Origin: Phaeobacter sp. J2-8
GTDB lineage: Bacteria; Pseudomonadota; Alphaproteobacteria; Rhodobacterales; Rhodobacteraceae
NCBI RefSeq assembly: GCF_022867865.1
Contig: NZ_JALIEC010000001.1
Coordinates: 434,001-498,000, forward strand
Length of the DNA: 64,000 bases
Direction: 5' to 3'
The notes under the pieces were generated by a model. That model was not told where the DNA came from and made no database searches. It saw only the letters and a list, made by a program, of their open reading frames with translations. Position numbers and translations under genes: made by a program. Positions 37,210-45,868 of this stretch are shown piece by piece. The stretch's first letter is position 1. The number at the start of each line of letters is the position of its first letter.

Positions 37210-37999
37210 GGGGATGCTCCGGCTTAAATCGCACCAAGGTTCGGCTTTCGATGCTTTGGCGGATCACGGACAGGTCCGGGTCTTCGACCAGATCGACGGC
37301 GCTATGCGCAACCGAAGGACGTCCCGTATTGTCGTAAATGTTGAAAAAGACGACCTCGTCCGGTGTCATCCGGGATTGATAGATCCATTCGTGGTGCGCA
37401 TTTGCCGCCAGTCCCATGATTGAGCCGCGCCGATCCGGGTAGATCAGATCCAATGTGATCCAATCCTGATCCGCAACGGTCGCGGGCCGCACAAACCCTA
37501 AAGGCGCGCTGTTGATCGGATTGCCAACCGGACGCCAGACATTGACAAAGGCGTAATGCCCCTGCGCCCATTGCGCGGCCTTGTCCGCGCCCAGCAGATC
37601 GACAAGCCGCTTTCGGGCGCCATCAACGCTATAGTCGCTGTGCACATTGCGCGCGGGTCTGCGGCTGGCGTTGGGGTCGTCGGTCCGCAGGGTGTGATCA
37701 AAGACAATCACCTCTTGCGCGGCAATCCTTTGGGTCAACAACGCGGTCAATTCGGCGTCATAGACGGGCTGCCACGCGGTGTCGTTGTCAAAGGATGTCA
37801 CCTCTGTGGGGCTGCGTTCAAAGCTGACCCCATCGGTTGCAAAGCGGGTTGTCCTGCCTTGGCGCACATCATGCAGGGCGATTTCGGTTTCCACCAGTTC
37901 CGGGGCTACCAGATTGCCGGCAATACCGCCCGCGTCAATTTCAAACGCTTGGCGACCTGGGGTGTGAACGTGGTAATTGACGTGACCCGTGCGTGCCAT
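37202..37999 (-). CDS. CmcJ/NvfI-like oxidoreductase
   Basis: 265 residues. WRPVGNPINSAPLGFVRPATV and the end YPDRRGSIMGLAANAHHEWIYQSRMTPDEVVFFNIYDN match the CmcJ/NvfI/AsaB-type family, known mainly from secondary-metabolite pathways and thought to be 2-oxoglutarate/iron oxygenases or related enzymes. The N-terminus (HVNYHVHTPGRQAFEID) also fits. The start at 37999 has GGAG upstream. In a bacterial catabolic operon with a luciferase-like oxygenase and an SDR, it suggests hydroxylation of an unusual small molecule. Confidence 0.75.
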   Translation of the reverse strand: MARTGHVNYHVHTPGRQAFEIDAGGIAGNLVAPELVETEIALHDVRQGRTTRFATDGVSFERSPTEVTSFDNDTAWQPVYDAELTALLTQRIAAQEVIVFDHTLRTDDPNASRRPARNVHSDYSVDGARKRLVDLLGADKAAQWAQGHYAFVNVWRPVGNPINSAPLGFVRPATVADQDWITLDLIYPDRRGSIMGLAANAHHEWIYQSRMTPDEVVFFNIYDNTGRPSVAHSAVDLVEDPDLSVIRQSIESRTLVRFKPEHPHA

Positions 38000-38254
38000 C
38001 GGGCGCTCCTGTGTTTGAAGGTGGCAAGTGGCCCTGAACATGTGGGGCAGGGAAATGGTGAGGGCCTGTGGATCAGGCCAGATCATTCACAACAGGCAGA
38101 CAAACCGGAATCCAATCTTCGGTGGTCGAGGTCACGGCACGTAGGGAATAGGCTGTCATGGCTTGATCTTTCTTTGCTGGAAAATCACCTCTGTCTTGCT
38201 GGGATATTTATCTATTGATGATGCCGCGTAAATTGGTCAAAATCGTATTCATAA

Positions 38255-38274
38255 TTTAGGTTTTGGATATAAAT
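38255..38274. promoter_or_regulatory. LysR-type box directly upstream of lysR
   Basis: TTTAGGTTTTGGATATAAAT ends 1 base before the LysR start codon. ATTTA-N11-TAAAT gives the T-N11-A pattern. The same element occurs at 27137-27156, suggesting one regulator for both loci. Confidence 0.6.
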
Positions 38275-38275
38275 C

Positions 38276-39184
38276 ATGGACACTGCCAGCCTGCGCCTGT
38301 TCGTCCTTGCTGCGGAAAAACTGAACATCAGCGCCGCAGGGCGCGAGCTTGGGCTTGCGCCTGCTGTGGCCGGGGCGCATCTGGCGAAGCTGGAAAATGC
38401 GGTGGGTGCGGATCTTTTGCATCGGACGACCCGCAAAGTGTCATTGTCGTTGGAAGGGGCCGAATTCCTGCCATTCGCGCGCGAAATACTGGCCCAGGAA
38501 GATGCCGCACGCGCCGCTTTGGGCAAAGGTCATGCCACGCCACGCGGGACTTTGCGCTTCACCGCCCCCAGCACATTCGCCCAGCTTTACATCGCCCCGA
38601 TCTTGCCGGAGTTTCTGCGCCGTTATCCCGATTTGACGCTGGATTTGCGCCTGTCCGACAGCGTGTTTGACCTGATCGAAGGCAGCTTTGATCTGGCGAT
38701 CCGCAATTCGGCGCTGGAGGATTCCAGCCTGAAGGGTCGCAAGCTGGCGGATGATGTGCGCATGTTATGCGCGTCACCGGGCTATCTGCGCGACAATGGC
38801 GTGCCGGCCCATCCAAGTGATCTTGCGAAGCATCAGTTGATTGCATTCAAAAACCAATCGGCACGACCGCTGATCGGGCCGGGCGGAGAGCGCGAGGTAT
38901 TTGCCCCGGCCGCCGCCAAAAATCGCCTGATACTGGATGATGGCCTGACCCAGAAATTGGCAACCATTGCCGGTGCAGGCATTTCAATCAACTCGCGGTG
39001 GAGCGTCGACAAGGAACTTGCCTCCGGGCAATTGGTGCAGGTTCTGCCCGATTATGCCGTTGCCGATAAATCCGTGCTTTGGCTGGTTTACCCGAATTCC
39101 AACGTTTTGTCGCCAAAGGTGCGTGTGTTCATGGATTTTCTGGTCGAGAAAATCGTCAGAAACCGACCCTGGGCGGGGGGCTAG
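38276..39184 (+). CDS. LysR-family transcriptional regulator
   Basis: 302 residues. The N-terminal winged helix-turn-helix (LRLFVLAAEKLNISAAGRE, AHLAKLENAVGADLLHRTTRKVSLS) is followed by a LysR substrate-binding domain (RGTLRFTAPSTFAQLYIAPILPEFLRRYPDL). It is divergent from the CmcJ-LLM-SDR set across 276 bases and probably regulates it, its own gene, and the quinone oxidoreductase at 26 kb through the shared box. The start is very close to the box, so autorepression is likely. Confidence 0.9.
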   Translation: MDTASLRLFVLAAEKLNISAAGRELGLAPAVAGAHLAKLENAVGADLLHRTTRKVSLSLEGAEFLPFAREILAQEDAARAALGKGHATPRGTLRFTAPSTFAQLYIAPILPEFLRRYPDLTLDLRLSDSVFDLIEGSFDLAIRNSALEDSSLKGRKLADDVRMLCASPGYLRDNGVPAHPSDLAKHQLIAFKNQSARPLIGPGGEREVFAPAAAKNRLILDDGLTQKLATIAGAGISINSRWSVDKELASGQLVQVLPDYAVADKSVLWLVYPNSNVLSPKVRVFMDFLVEKIVRNRPWAGG

Positions 39185-39209
39185 TGTTCTGAATTGGCTG
39201 GGGAAACCC

Positions 39210-39850
39210 TTACAAAAGCATGGCGCGTGCGACCACGGCAGAGGTTGCAACCCCATCAATGCAGGGCAGGCCCGTGCGCGTTTCAAGCGCGGTCTTGAGG
39301 CCCGACATGCCCGCGCAGCCCAGCACAACGGCCTTGGCGCGGCGCTCTGGGCCGTTGCGATTGTGGTGACAAGCTGATCTTCGACCGCCGTGCCACCGGC
39401 CTCGACCGCCAGAACCGGCAGGCCGGAGGCAAACACCCCGGCGCAGGCCGCATTGTGGCCATAGGCATCGACATTGGCGGCGATCACCGGCACCGACACA
39501 TCCAGCGTGGTGACAATCCCGAAGGCACCACCATGCAGCGCCGCGACCGACATGGCGGCCTGACCGATGCCAATCACCGGGCAATGCGCCGCGTGGCGCA
39601 CCCGGTCCAGCCCGGTGTCGTCGAAACAGGCGATGACAATGGCATCCACCTGTTCCGCCTTTGCACGGGGCAACACCCCCAACAGACCGACAACCGCCGC
39701 TTCGCCATCCGCCGCGCCCTGAATTGCGGGCGGACCGTCGTGATTGGTCCAGCCCAAAATCTCGGTCTCTGGTGCGGCGGCGCGGGCGGTGGCCACAATG
39801 CTGTCGGTCATTGCCACGGTCGCATTCGGGTTGATGTACAGCAGGCGCAT
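39210..39850 (-). pseudogene. Aspartate/glutamate/hydantoin racemase family protein, one-base frameshift
   Basis: The N-terminal 165 residues read normally (MRLLYINPNATVAMTDSI, VDAIVIACFDDTGLDRVR with the first catalytic Cys, GIVTTLDVSVPVI). The frame shifts near 39336-39345 and continues as AKAVVLGCAGMSGLKTALETRTGLPCIDGVATSAVVARAML, which carries the second Cys. The total of about 213 residues suits the family. It is the last gene of the amidohydrolase/ABC operon, 2 bases after the deaminase gene, and points to chiral cyclic amide or amino-acid intermediates. Confidence 0.8.
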
Positions 39851-39852
39851 GG

Positions 39853-40350
39853 TCAGACGCGGGATTTGGCCAAGGTGGCCCAATCCGTCAGGATCGTGGT
39901 CGCCTCGGACGCCATGTGCTGTTCGGCGGGCATCTTGCGGGCATGTACCCCATGGCCGCATTCATGGATGAGCCGATCGACATCCACCGGAAAGCGCGCG
40001 GCCTCGGGCAGATCGCCGATGGCGGCACCGGCCTGATCCATATCGGCGGCATAATACAGCGCCGCAATCCCCGCGATGTTCATCGCCGCCACGCAAAGCG
40101 CACAGGGCTCACAGCTTGAATACAGTTCACAGCCGCGCAGATCGACGGTTTCAAGATTGCGACAGGCATCGCGGATCGCCTCGGTTTCCCCGTGCGAGGT
40201 GGGATCGTGGTTGATCAGCGACTGGTTGATGCCTTCGCCGACGATCTTGCCGTCCTTGACGATGACCGCGCCAAAGGGTTCGGTGCCGGGGGTGTTCAGC
40301 GCCTCTGCCGAAATCTCTATCGCGCGGCGCATGAAGGTTTCATTGTACAT
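39853..40350 (-). CDS. Nucleoside/guanine-type deaminase (zinc CMP/dCMP deaminase fold)
   Basis: 165 residues. The zinc-binding motifs are SHGETEAI (His-x-Glu) and SSCEPCALCVAAM (PCxxC), as in guanine and cytidine/adenosine deaminases. MYNETFMRRAIEISAEALNTPGTEPFGAVIV resembles small guanine deaminase-like proteins. The start at 40350 overlaps the ABC ATPase gene by 11 bases. It should remove an exocyclic amino group from a heterocycle in the pathway. The precise substrate is unknown. Confidence 0.87.
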   Translation of the reverse strand: MYNETFMRRAIEISAEALNTPGTEPFGAVIVKDGKIVGEGINQSLINHDPTSHGETEAIRDACRNLETVDLRGCELYSSCEPCALCVAAMNIAGIAALYYAADMDQAGAAIGDLPEAARFPVDVDRLIHECGHGVHARKMPAEQHMASEATTILTDWATLAKSRV

Positions 40351-41314
40351 CGGTTTTTCCTTGTTCAGCGGCAAAACAGGCGACCCGGCGATCATGTACC
40401 TCGGGGCGGCGTTGCGGGCGTTCGACCTTGCACCGATCAAAGGCCAGCGGGCAGCGCGGATGAAAGCTGCACCCCGAAGGCGGCGATACCGGCGAAGGCA
40501 CCTCGCCGCCCATCGGGCTTCTGTCGCGCTTTGGCGCCTCAAGATCGGGGATCGTTTCCAGCAAAAGCTGGGTGTAGGGATGCAGCGGATTGGCGAAAAG
40601 ATCGGCGGTGGGCTGAATTTCTACGATCCGGCCCAGATACATCACCGCAATCACATCCGCCATGTGGCGTACCACGCTGAGGTCATGGCTGATGAAAAGA
40701 TAGGTCAGCCCCATGTCTTTTTGCAGCTTTTTCATCAGGTTAAGAACCTGCGCCTGCACCGAAACATCCAAGGCAGAGGTGGGTTCATCGCAGACCAGGA
40801 ATTCAGGTTCCCCCGCCAGCGCGCGGGCGATGGAAATCCGCTGGCGTTGCCCGCCGGAAAACTCATGCGGAAATTTAAGCCCATCCGCCGGGGCCAGCCC
40901 GACCGTGCGCAACAGCTCATCCACCCGCGCCGAAACCTGCTCGGTTGGCGTGTCGGGGCGCAGGGTGCGCAGCGGTTCGGCAATGATCCGGCCCACGCGC
41001 CAGCGCGGATTGAGGCTGGCAAACGGGTCTTGAAAGATCATCTGAAGCCGGTCCCGGTCGCCATGAAACCGGATATTCCCACCCGAGGGCGGATGCAGCC
41101 CGGTCACCAGCTTGGCAATGGTGCTTTTGCCACAGCCGCTTTCCCCGACCAGCGCCAGTGTTTGTCCCCGCTGAATGGCGAAATCGACGCCATCCACCGC
41201 GCGCAACGTGCGGCGGGGTTTACGCTCGATCAACCGGTTGAGCCAGGGCGCGGACACATCGAAACGCCGTTCCAGCGCATCAACCTCAAGAATGGCATTG
41301 GGGCGAATGTTCAT
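40340..41314 (-). CDS. Oligopeptide/dipeptide-type ABC transporter ATP-binding protein (OppF-like)
   Basis: 324 residues. Walker A is GESGCGKST, Q-loop IFQDPFASLNPR, signature FSGGQRQRISIARAL, Walker B FLVCDEPTSALD, and the switch His is in FISHDLSVV. The C-terminal cysteine-bearing tail CSFHPRCPLAFDRC is typical of OppF/DppF. I start at 41314 (MNIRPNAILEVDAL), overlapping the OppD-like gene by 4 bases. Confidence 0.92.
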   Translation of the reverse strand: MNIRPNAILEVDALERRFDVSAPWLNRLIERKPRRTLRAVDGVDFAIQRGQTLALVGESGCGKSTIAKLVTGLHPPSGGNIRFHGDRDRLQMIFQDPFASLNPRWRVGRIIAEPLRTLRPDTPTEQVSARVDELLRTVGLAPADGLKFPHEFSGGQRQRISIARALAGEPEFLVCDEPTSALDVSVQAQVLNLMKKLQKDMGLTYLFISHDLSVVRHMADVIAVMYLGRIVEIQPTADLFANPLHPYTQLLLETIPDLEAPKRDRSPMGGEVPSPVSPPSGCSFHPRCPLAFDRCKVERPQRRPEVHDRRVACFAAEQGKTDVQ

Positions 41315-42285
41315 GCGACCTCTCCTTTCGTGCCCAGCCAACAGGCCGCGCCGGTGTGTGTGCTGTCGATCCGGGGGATGTCGCGGTGGCACCGTGGCCC
41401 GGCATGGCCACAGCGCGGATTGAACGCACAGCCCGGCGGGATGGCATTCAACCGGGGCATCGAGCCGGGGATCATCTGCAATTCTGCCACGTCTTTGCGC
41501 AGCGACGGGATCGACCCCATCAATCCGCTTGTGTAGGGGTGTTTGGGGCGGCGCACGACATCGTCGACCGTGCCGACCTCGGCCAAGCGCCCGGCATACA
41601 TCACCGCCACCCGGTCGGCTGTTTCCGCGATGACCCCCATGTCATGCGTGACCAACATCACCGCCGTGCCCCGTTCGCGGCACAGGCGTTTCAACAGCGC
41701 GGTGATCTGGGCCTGAATCGAGACATCCAGCGCGGTTGTCGGTTCGTCCGCGACAATCAATTCCGGCTCGGCACAAAGCGCCAGCGCAATGACAATCCGC
41801 TGCCGCATACCGCCGGAAAACTGGTGCGGGTAATTGTCGATCCGCTCTTCGACCGCCGGGATGCCGACCTCGCGCATCAGATCCTTGGCACGTTCGCGGG
41901 CGGCGGATTTATCAAGATCGGTGTGCAGACGGATCGTTTCAACCAACTGATCCCCGACCCGAAACAACGGATTGAGTGAGGTCAGCGGATCCTGAAAGAT
42001 CGCACCAATGCGCCGCCCCCGGATGCTCTGCATTGCGGTGTCGTCCAGATCATCAATCCGATCCCCTGACAGATGGATGGTTCCGGCGGCAATCCGCCCC
42101 GGGGGCTCCAACAGCCCAAGGATCGACATGCCGGTCATCGACTTGCCCGCGCCGGATTCCCCCACCATCCCAAGGATTTCCCCCTGCCGGATTTGCAAAG
42201 AGATATCGTCAACAGCGGTCAGAATGCCCTTGCGGGTGGGAAATTCGACGCGCAGGTTTTGCACGTCAAGAACGACATCACTCAT
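41311..42285 (-). CDS. Oligopeptide/dipeptide-type ABC transporter ATP-binding protein (OppD-like)
   Basis: 324 residues. Walker A GESGAGKSM, Q-loop IFQDPLTSLNPL, signature FSGGMRQRIVIALAL, Walker B LIVADEPTTALD, and the typical Opp end PPGCAFNPRCGHAGPRC. It forms the ATPase pair with the OppF-like protein and overlaps the chlorohydrolase gene by 4 bases, so all genes in this stretch are coupled. Confidence 0.92.
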   Translation of the reverse strand: MSDVVLDVQNLRVEFPTRKGILTAVDDISLQIRQGEILGMVGESGAGKSMTGMSILGLLEPPGRIAAGTIHLSGDRIDDLDDTAMQSIRGRRIGAIFQDPLTSLNPLFRVGDQLVETIRLHTDLDKSAARERAKDLMREVGIPAVEERIDNYPHQFSGGMRQRIVIALALCAEPELIVADEPTTALDVSIQAQITALLKRLCRERGTAVMLVTHDMGVIAETADRVAVMYAGRLAEVGTVDDVVRRPKHPYTSGLMGSIPSLRKDVAELQMIPGSMPRLNAIPPGCAFNPRCGHAGPRCHRDIPRIDSTHTGAACWLGTKGEVA

Positions 42286-43721
42286 GGCGTGGCCCTTTCG
42301 TAGCTGGGGGTGAAAATCGCGGACACCGGCGGATGGCCGGTGGTGCGGTCGGGGTATTTGGCGATCAATCCGTCAAATTGCGCCTGCGCGCGGGCGGCGT
42401 CTTTGGTTTCGTTAATGCCGGGGATGACGCCATCGGCCATCACATGCCGCCCGTCGATCCAGACATCGCGCACATCCCGGCCCGAGGTCGATGTCATCAG
42501 GGTTTGCACCGGATCGGGTGTTTGCAGGGTGTTGCGCAGGTCGATCACCGCAATATCGGCCTTGGCCCCCGGGGCCAGACGGCCCAGATCTGGCCGGTTC
42601 AGCGCCCGCGCGCCGCCCAGTGTGGCGGCGTCAAACATATCTTCTGATCGGATCGCCTCCATCCCATCGGCCAGCCGCGCGGTCATCATGCCGATCTGCA
42701 TGTTCAGGATCATGTCGGCGGGATGTGTGTCGGTGCCAAGGCCAATGTTGATGCCTTTGCCACGGCATTTCGGAAAGCTCTTGAGCATCCCGCCATGGCG
42801 CGCCGACACCAGCGGACAATGCACCAAAGTGGCCTCTGCCCCGGCAATCAGGTCAAATTCCGCTTCGGTCGCCTGGGTGCCATGCGGCAACAGCCAATTG
42901 TCCCGAAGCGCACCAATGCGGTGCAGCCATTCAATCGGCGCGCAGCCGTGTTGTTCGCGCACCAGACGCAATTCCACGGGCGATTGGCTGCAATGCTGGC
43001 GCACCGGCGCGCCCATGTCGGCGGCGATATCCGCCGTGCGCTGCAACAGCGTTTCGGTGCAGGTTTCAATCCGGTCGGGCGCAAACATCGCGCGAATGCG
43101 CCCGCAGGCCACCCCATCAATCCGCGCGGCAAAATCCGCCGCATCGGCCAGGCCTTGCAATCCGCGTGCCTCATCAAATGTGGCGCGAATGTTGCCCGCA
43201 TTGTCCGTCACCTGACCACCGGTGCGATAGGCGGGGCCAAGATACACCCGCAGGCCAAGGTCCTCGGCGGCGGCCGCCGCGGCATCGAATTCTGCGACCG
43301 TTTCGCCCCATGCGCGGTAAAACAGCGAGGCGATGGGCAGTGCCGTGGTAATGCCGTTGCGGATCAGCTGGGCAAAGGCATGGCGCTTCTGAAACGCCAG
43401 CTCCTCCGGCGAATACATCTCATACGGGCCGCGTGCGACATAGGTTTCGGGCCAAACCCGGCCCTTTTGCCACGCCGGGCCGTTGTCGTAGCCCAGGATC
43501 GTGGTGTCGAGGTCCGACAGCGCATCAAGGTCGATGAACCCGGGGCAAATCACCGCCGCGCCATAGTCGATCCGCCGCGCGACTTCGCCGTCAAAGCCCG
43601 TGCCGACGAAGACCACTTCGGTCCCGTCGATCACCACAACGCCGTTTTCAAACACCACATGGCGGCCATCGCGGTGGCCGATGACCCATCGGGCCGAGAG
43701 GAGAGTTCGCGCGCCCATCAT
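42282..43721 (-). CDS. Chlorohydrolase/amidohydrolase-like protein lacking the usual HxH
   Basis: 479 residues of the TRZ/ATZ-like amidohydrolase superfamily: VVFENGVVVIDGTEVVFVG, VICPGFID, RQHCSQSPVELRLVREQHG, LLPHGTQAT, GLGTDTHPADMILNM and LGRLAPGAKADIAVIDL. The first metal motif, normally HxH after GFID, reads GFIDLDALSDLD, so metal ligation must differ; the later His and Asp are present. I start at 43721, where ATG overlaps the stop of the upstream gene. It presumably hydrolyses an amide, amidine or halide of a ring compound. Confidence 0.85.
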   Translation of the reverse strand: MMGARTLLSARWVIGHRDGRHVVFENGVVVIDGTEVVFVGTGFDGEVARRIDYGAAVICPGFIDLDALSDLDTTILGYDNGPAWQKGRVWPETYVARGPYEMYSPEELAFQKRHAFAQLIRNGITTALPIASLFYRAWGETVAEFDAAAAAAEDLGLRVYLGPAYRTGGQVTDNAGNIRATFDEARGLQGLADAADFAARIDGVACGRIRAMFAPDRIETCTETLLQRTADIAADMGAPVRQHCSQSPVELRLVREQHGCAPIEWLHRIGALRDNWLLPHGTQATEAEFDLIAGAEATLVHCPLVSARHGGMLKSFPKCRGKGINIGLGTDTHPADMILNMQIGMMTARLADGMEAIRSEDMFDAATLGGARALNRPDLGRLAPGAKADIAVIDLRNTLQTPDPVQTLMTSTSGRDVRDVWIDGRHVMADGVIPGINETKDAARAQAQFDGLIAKYPDRTTGHPPVSAIFTPSYERATP

Positions 43722-44899
43722 GGGGCCTCGATCACGCAGGTGCCATCGCGCGCGACAACCTCGCCCGCCTTCAGCACCAATTTGCGCGGCGCATGGGTGA
43801 CAACCGCTTCGGCCAGCGTCGCGCCCTCGACCAGCAGGCAATCGGCGGTACAGCCAAGGCCCAGGCCATAGCCCGCCACCCCCATGATCGCCGCGCCGCC
43901 AAAGGTGCAGATATCCAGCGCCAATTCGACCTCATCATCCCGGCGCAGATTGTTGCGCATGCCGATCTGCATCGCCTTTTCCAGCATGTCGGAATTGCCA
44001 TACGGCCCCCAGGTGTCGCGAATGCCGTCACAGCCCGCCCCGGTCAGAATGCCGTGCGCCTTCAGCTCCTTGACCGCCGGAACAGGGGCCGAGGCCGGGG
44101 CCGTCGTGAGGATGTGAATGCGGTTCTCCGCCAGCTTTTCCTGCAACCCGGTGACATAGCCGCGATCCACCGCGCCCAGACAAAAGGCATGTGAAATCGA
44201 CACCTGCCCCTGCATCCCCAGCGCGACGGTGCGATCAATGATTTCCTCCATCGAGAACCAGCCAAGCGCGTCGCGTTCGTGCAGGTGAATGTCCACCGGC
44301 TTGCCGTGTTTTTCCGCCAGCGCAAACACCGTGTCCAGATGCCCCTTGGGGTCATGTTCCATGCCGCAGGGGTCAATTCCCCCCACCAGATCCGCGCCAA
44401 GCGCCAGCGCCGCGTCCATCAACTCGGCGGTGCCGGGGCGGGTCATCATGCCCGATTGTGGAAAGGCGACGATCTGAATATCCACCATGCCCGCCAGCTT
44501 TTCGCGGGTGGCCATCACGCCCTCGATCCCGGCCAGACCGTGATGGGTGTCCACATCCACATGGCTGCGGATATGGGTGCACCCGTGCGACATGGCGAGG
44601 ATGGCGTGGCGCTCGCTTTGCACCTGCGGATCAAGGCCGAGCGAGACTTTGACCTCGCGCTCATTGTTGATCTTGTCGATCAGGCGCGGGCCGACCTCAT
44701 TGCGATACCAGGGCAGGCCGAGCAGCGATTTATCCAGATGGGTATGCGCCTCGACCAGCCCGGGGATCACGATGCGCCCGCCACAATCAATCACCTCGGC
44801 GTTTGGCGCGGCTTCGGCGGCGAACACACCGTCAACGATATGCAGGTCGGTTACAGGGCCGCCCATCGGGCGCACGTTTTGAAGGGTCTTGGAAGTCAC
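43718..44899 (-). CDS. Cytosine deaminase-like amidohydrolase
   Basis: 393 residues. VIPGLVEAHTHLDKSLLG provides the HxH metal ligands. SHVDVDTHHGLAGIEG, VDIHLHERDALG, SISHAFCLG and the end GCDGIRDTWGPYGNSDMLEKAMQIG, with its catalytic Asp, match the CodA/AtzC-like branch. I choose GTG 44899, shortly after the permease stop and behind GGTGA; GTG 44908 is also possible. The open frame runs much further upstream but only as a shadow of the permease gene. Confidence 0.87.
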   Translation of the reverse strand: MTSKTLQNVRPMGGPVTDLHIVDGVFAAEAAPNAEVIDCGGRIVIPGLVEAHTHLDKSLLGLPWYRNEVGPRLIDKINNEREVKVSLGLDPQVQSERHAILAMSHGCTHIRSHVDVDTHHGLAGIEGVMATREKLAGMVDIQIVAFPQSGMMTRPGTAELMDAALALGADLVGGIDPCGMEHDPKGHLDTVFALAEKHGKPVDIHLHERDALGWFSMEEIIDRTVALGMQGQVSISHAFCLGAVDRGYVTGLQEKLAENRIHILTTAPASAPVPAVKELKAHGILTGAGCDGIRDTWGPYGNSDMLEKAMQIGMRNNLRRDDEVELALDICTFGGAAIMGVAGYGLGLGCTADCLLVEGATLAEAVVTHAPRKLVLKAGEVVARDGTCVIEAP

Positions 44900-44904
44900 G
44901 TTAA

Positions 44905-45855
44905 TCACCGCAGTTTGGGGTTGAGCGCATCGCGCAGCCAGTCGCCGATCATGTTGACCGACAGCACGATCAGACAGAGCTGGATCGACGGAAACACCAC
45001 GATCCACCACAGGCCGGAAAACAGATATTGATTGCCGATGCGGATCAGCGTGCCAAGCGACGGCTGATCGGGTGGCATGCCGACACCGAGGAACGACAAT
45101 GTTGCTTCTGACAGGATCGCCAGACCAAAGTTCAGCGTGGCCGCCACCATGATCGGCGTCATGCAATTGGGCAGGATGTGTTGCAACATGATGCGCCAGG
45201 ATTTCACCCGGATCAGCTTGGCCGCCTGCACATATTCCTTTTTTGCCTCGACCATCGCCGAGGCCCGTACCGTGCGCGCATATTGCACCCAGGACGGCAC
45301 CGCGATGGCAAAGATCAGGATCGGCGCAGCCAAGATATCCTTCAGCCCGGTGGGCAGGGATGCGCTGGCAATTGCGGTGATCAGAATGGCGATCAGGATA
45401 AACGGCATCGACAACAACACATCGCCGACCCGCATGATCACATTGTCGATCCAGCCGCCGAAATATCCCGCCATCAACCCCAGCGCGAGACCAACGCAAA
45501 GCGCCAGCAAAACCGAAGCAAAGCCAATGATCAGCGAAATGCGCGAACCATAAAGCACCGCCGAAAGGATATCGCGCCCCTGGGTGTCGGTGCCAAGGAT
45601 ATAGGGCCATTGGCGGGCCTCATTCCAGATCGGCGGAATTTCCGAATTCCAAAGCTCCAGCGCGGCCAGATCATAGGGGTTCTGTGGTGTGATCCACGGC
45701 GCAAGAAACGCCGTAAGCGCAACCAGGATCAGCAACCCAGCGGCAAAAATCGCCGAAGGATGCGAGCGGAAGGAATACCAAACGTCGCTCTCGCGCAGCT
45801 TGTCCAGCCGGTTGCGCAACGTGGTGCGTGCGGGCACGGGAAGGGTCTTTTCCAT
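44905..45855 (-). CDS. Dipeptide-type ABC transporter permease (DppC-like)
   Basis: 316 residues, six membrane helices, the first from IFAAGLLILVALTAFLAPW. HILGTDTQGRDILS-type motif is present as YILGTDTQGRDIL, and the EAA loop is EYVQAAKLIRVKSWRIMLQHILPNCMTPI. I take the ATG at 45855 behind GGAG; an upstream in-frame start at 45936 would overlap DppB. It forms the channel with the DppB-like protein. Confidence 0.9.
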   Translation of the reverse strand: MEKTLPVPARTTLRNRLDKLRESDVWYSFRSHPSAIFAAGLLILVALTAFLAPWITPQNPYDLAALELWNSEIPPIWNEARQWPYILGTDTQGRDILSAVLYGSRISLIIGFASVLLALCVGLALGLMAGYFGGWIDNVIMRVGDVLLSMPFILIAILITAIASASLPTGLKDILAAPILIFAIAVPSWVQYARTVRASAMVEAKKEYVQAAKLIRVKSWRIMLQHILPNCMTPIMVAATLNFGLAILSEATLSFLGVGMPPDQPSLGTLIRIGNQYLFSGLWWIVVFPSIQLCLIVLSVNMIGDWLRDALNPKLR

Positions 45856-45868
45856 GGGGGTCTCCTGC

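Noticed and set aside
44900-45610. Long N-terminal extension of the cytosine-deaminase-like gene
   Set aside because: It is the reading of the DppC-like permease gene in another frame; its residues show no domain.
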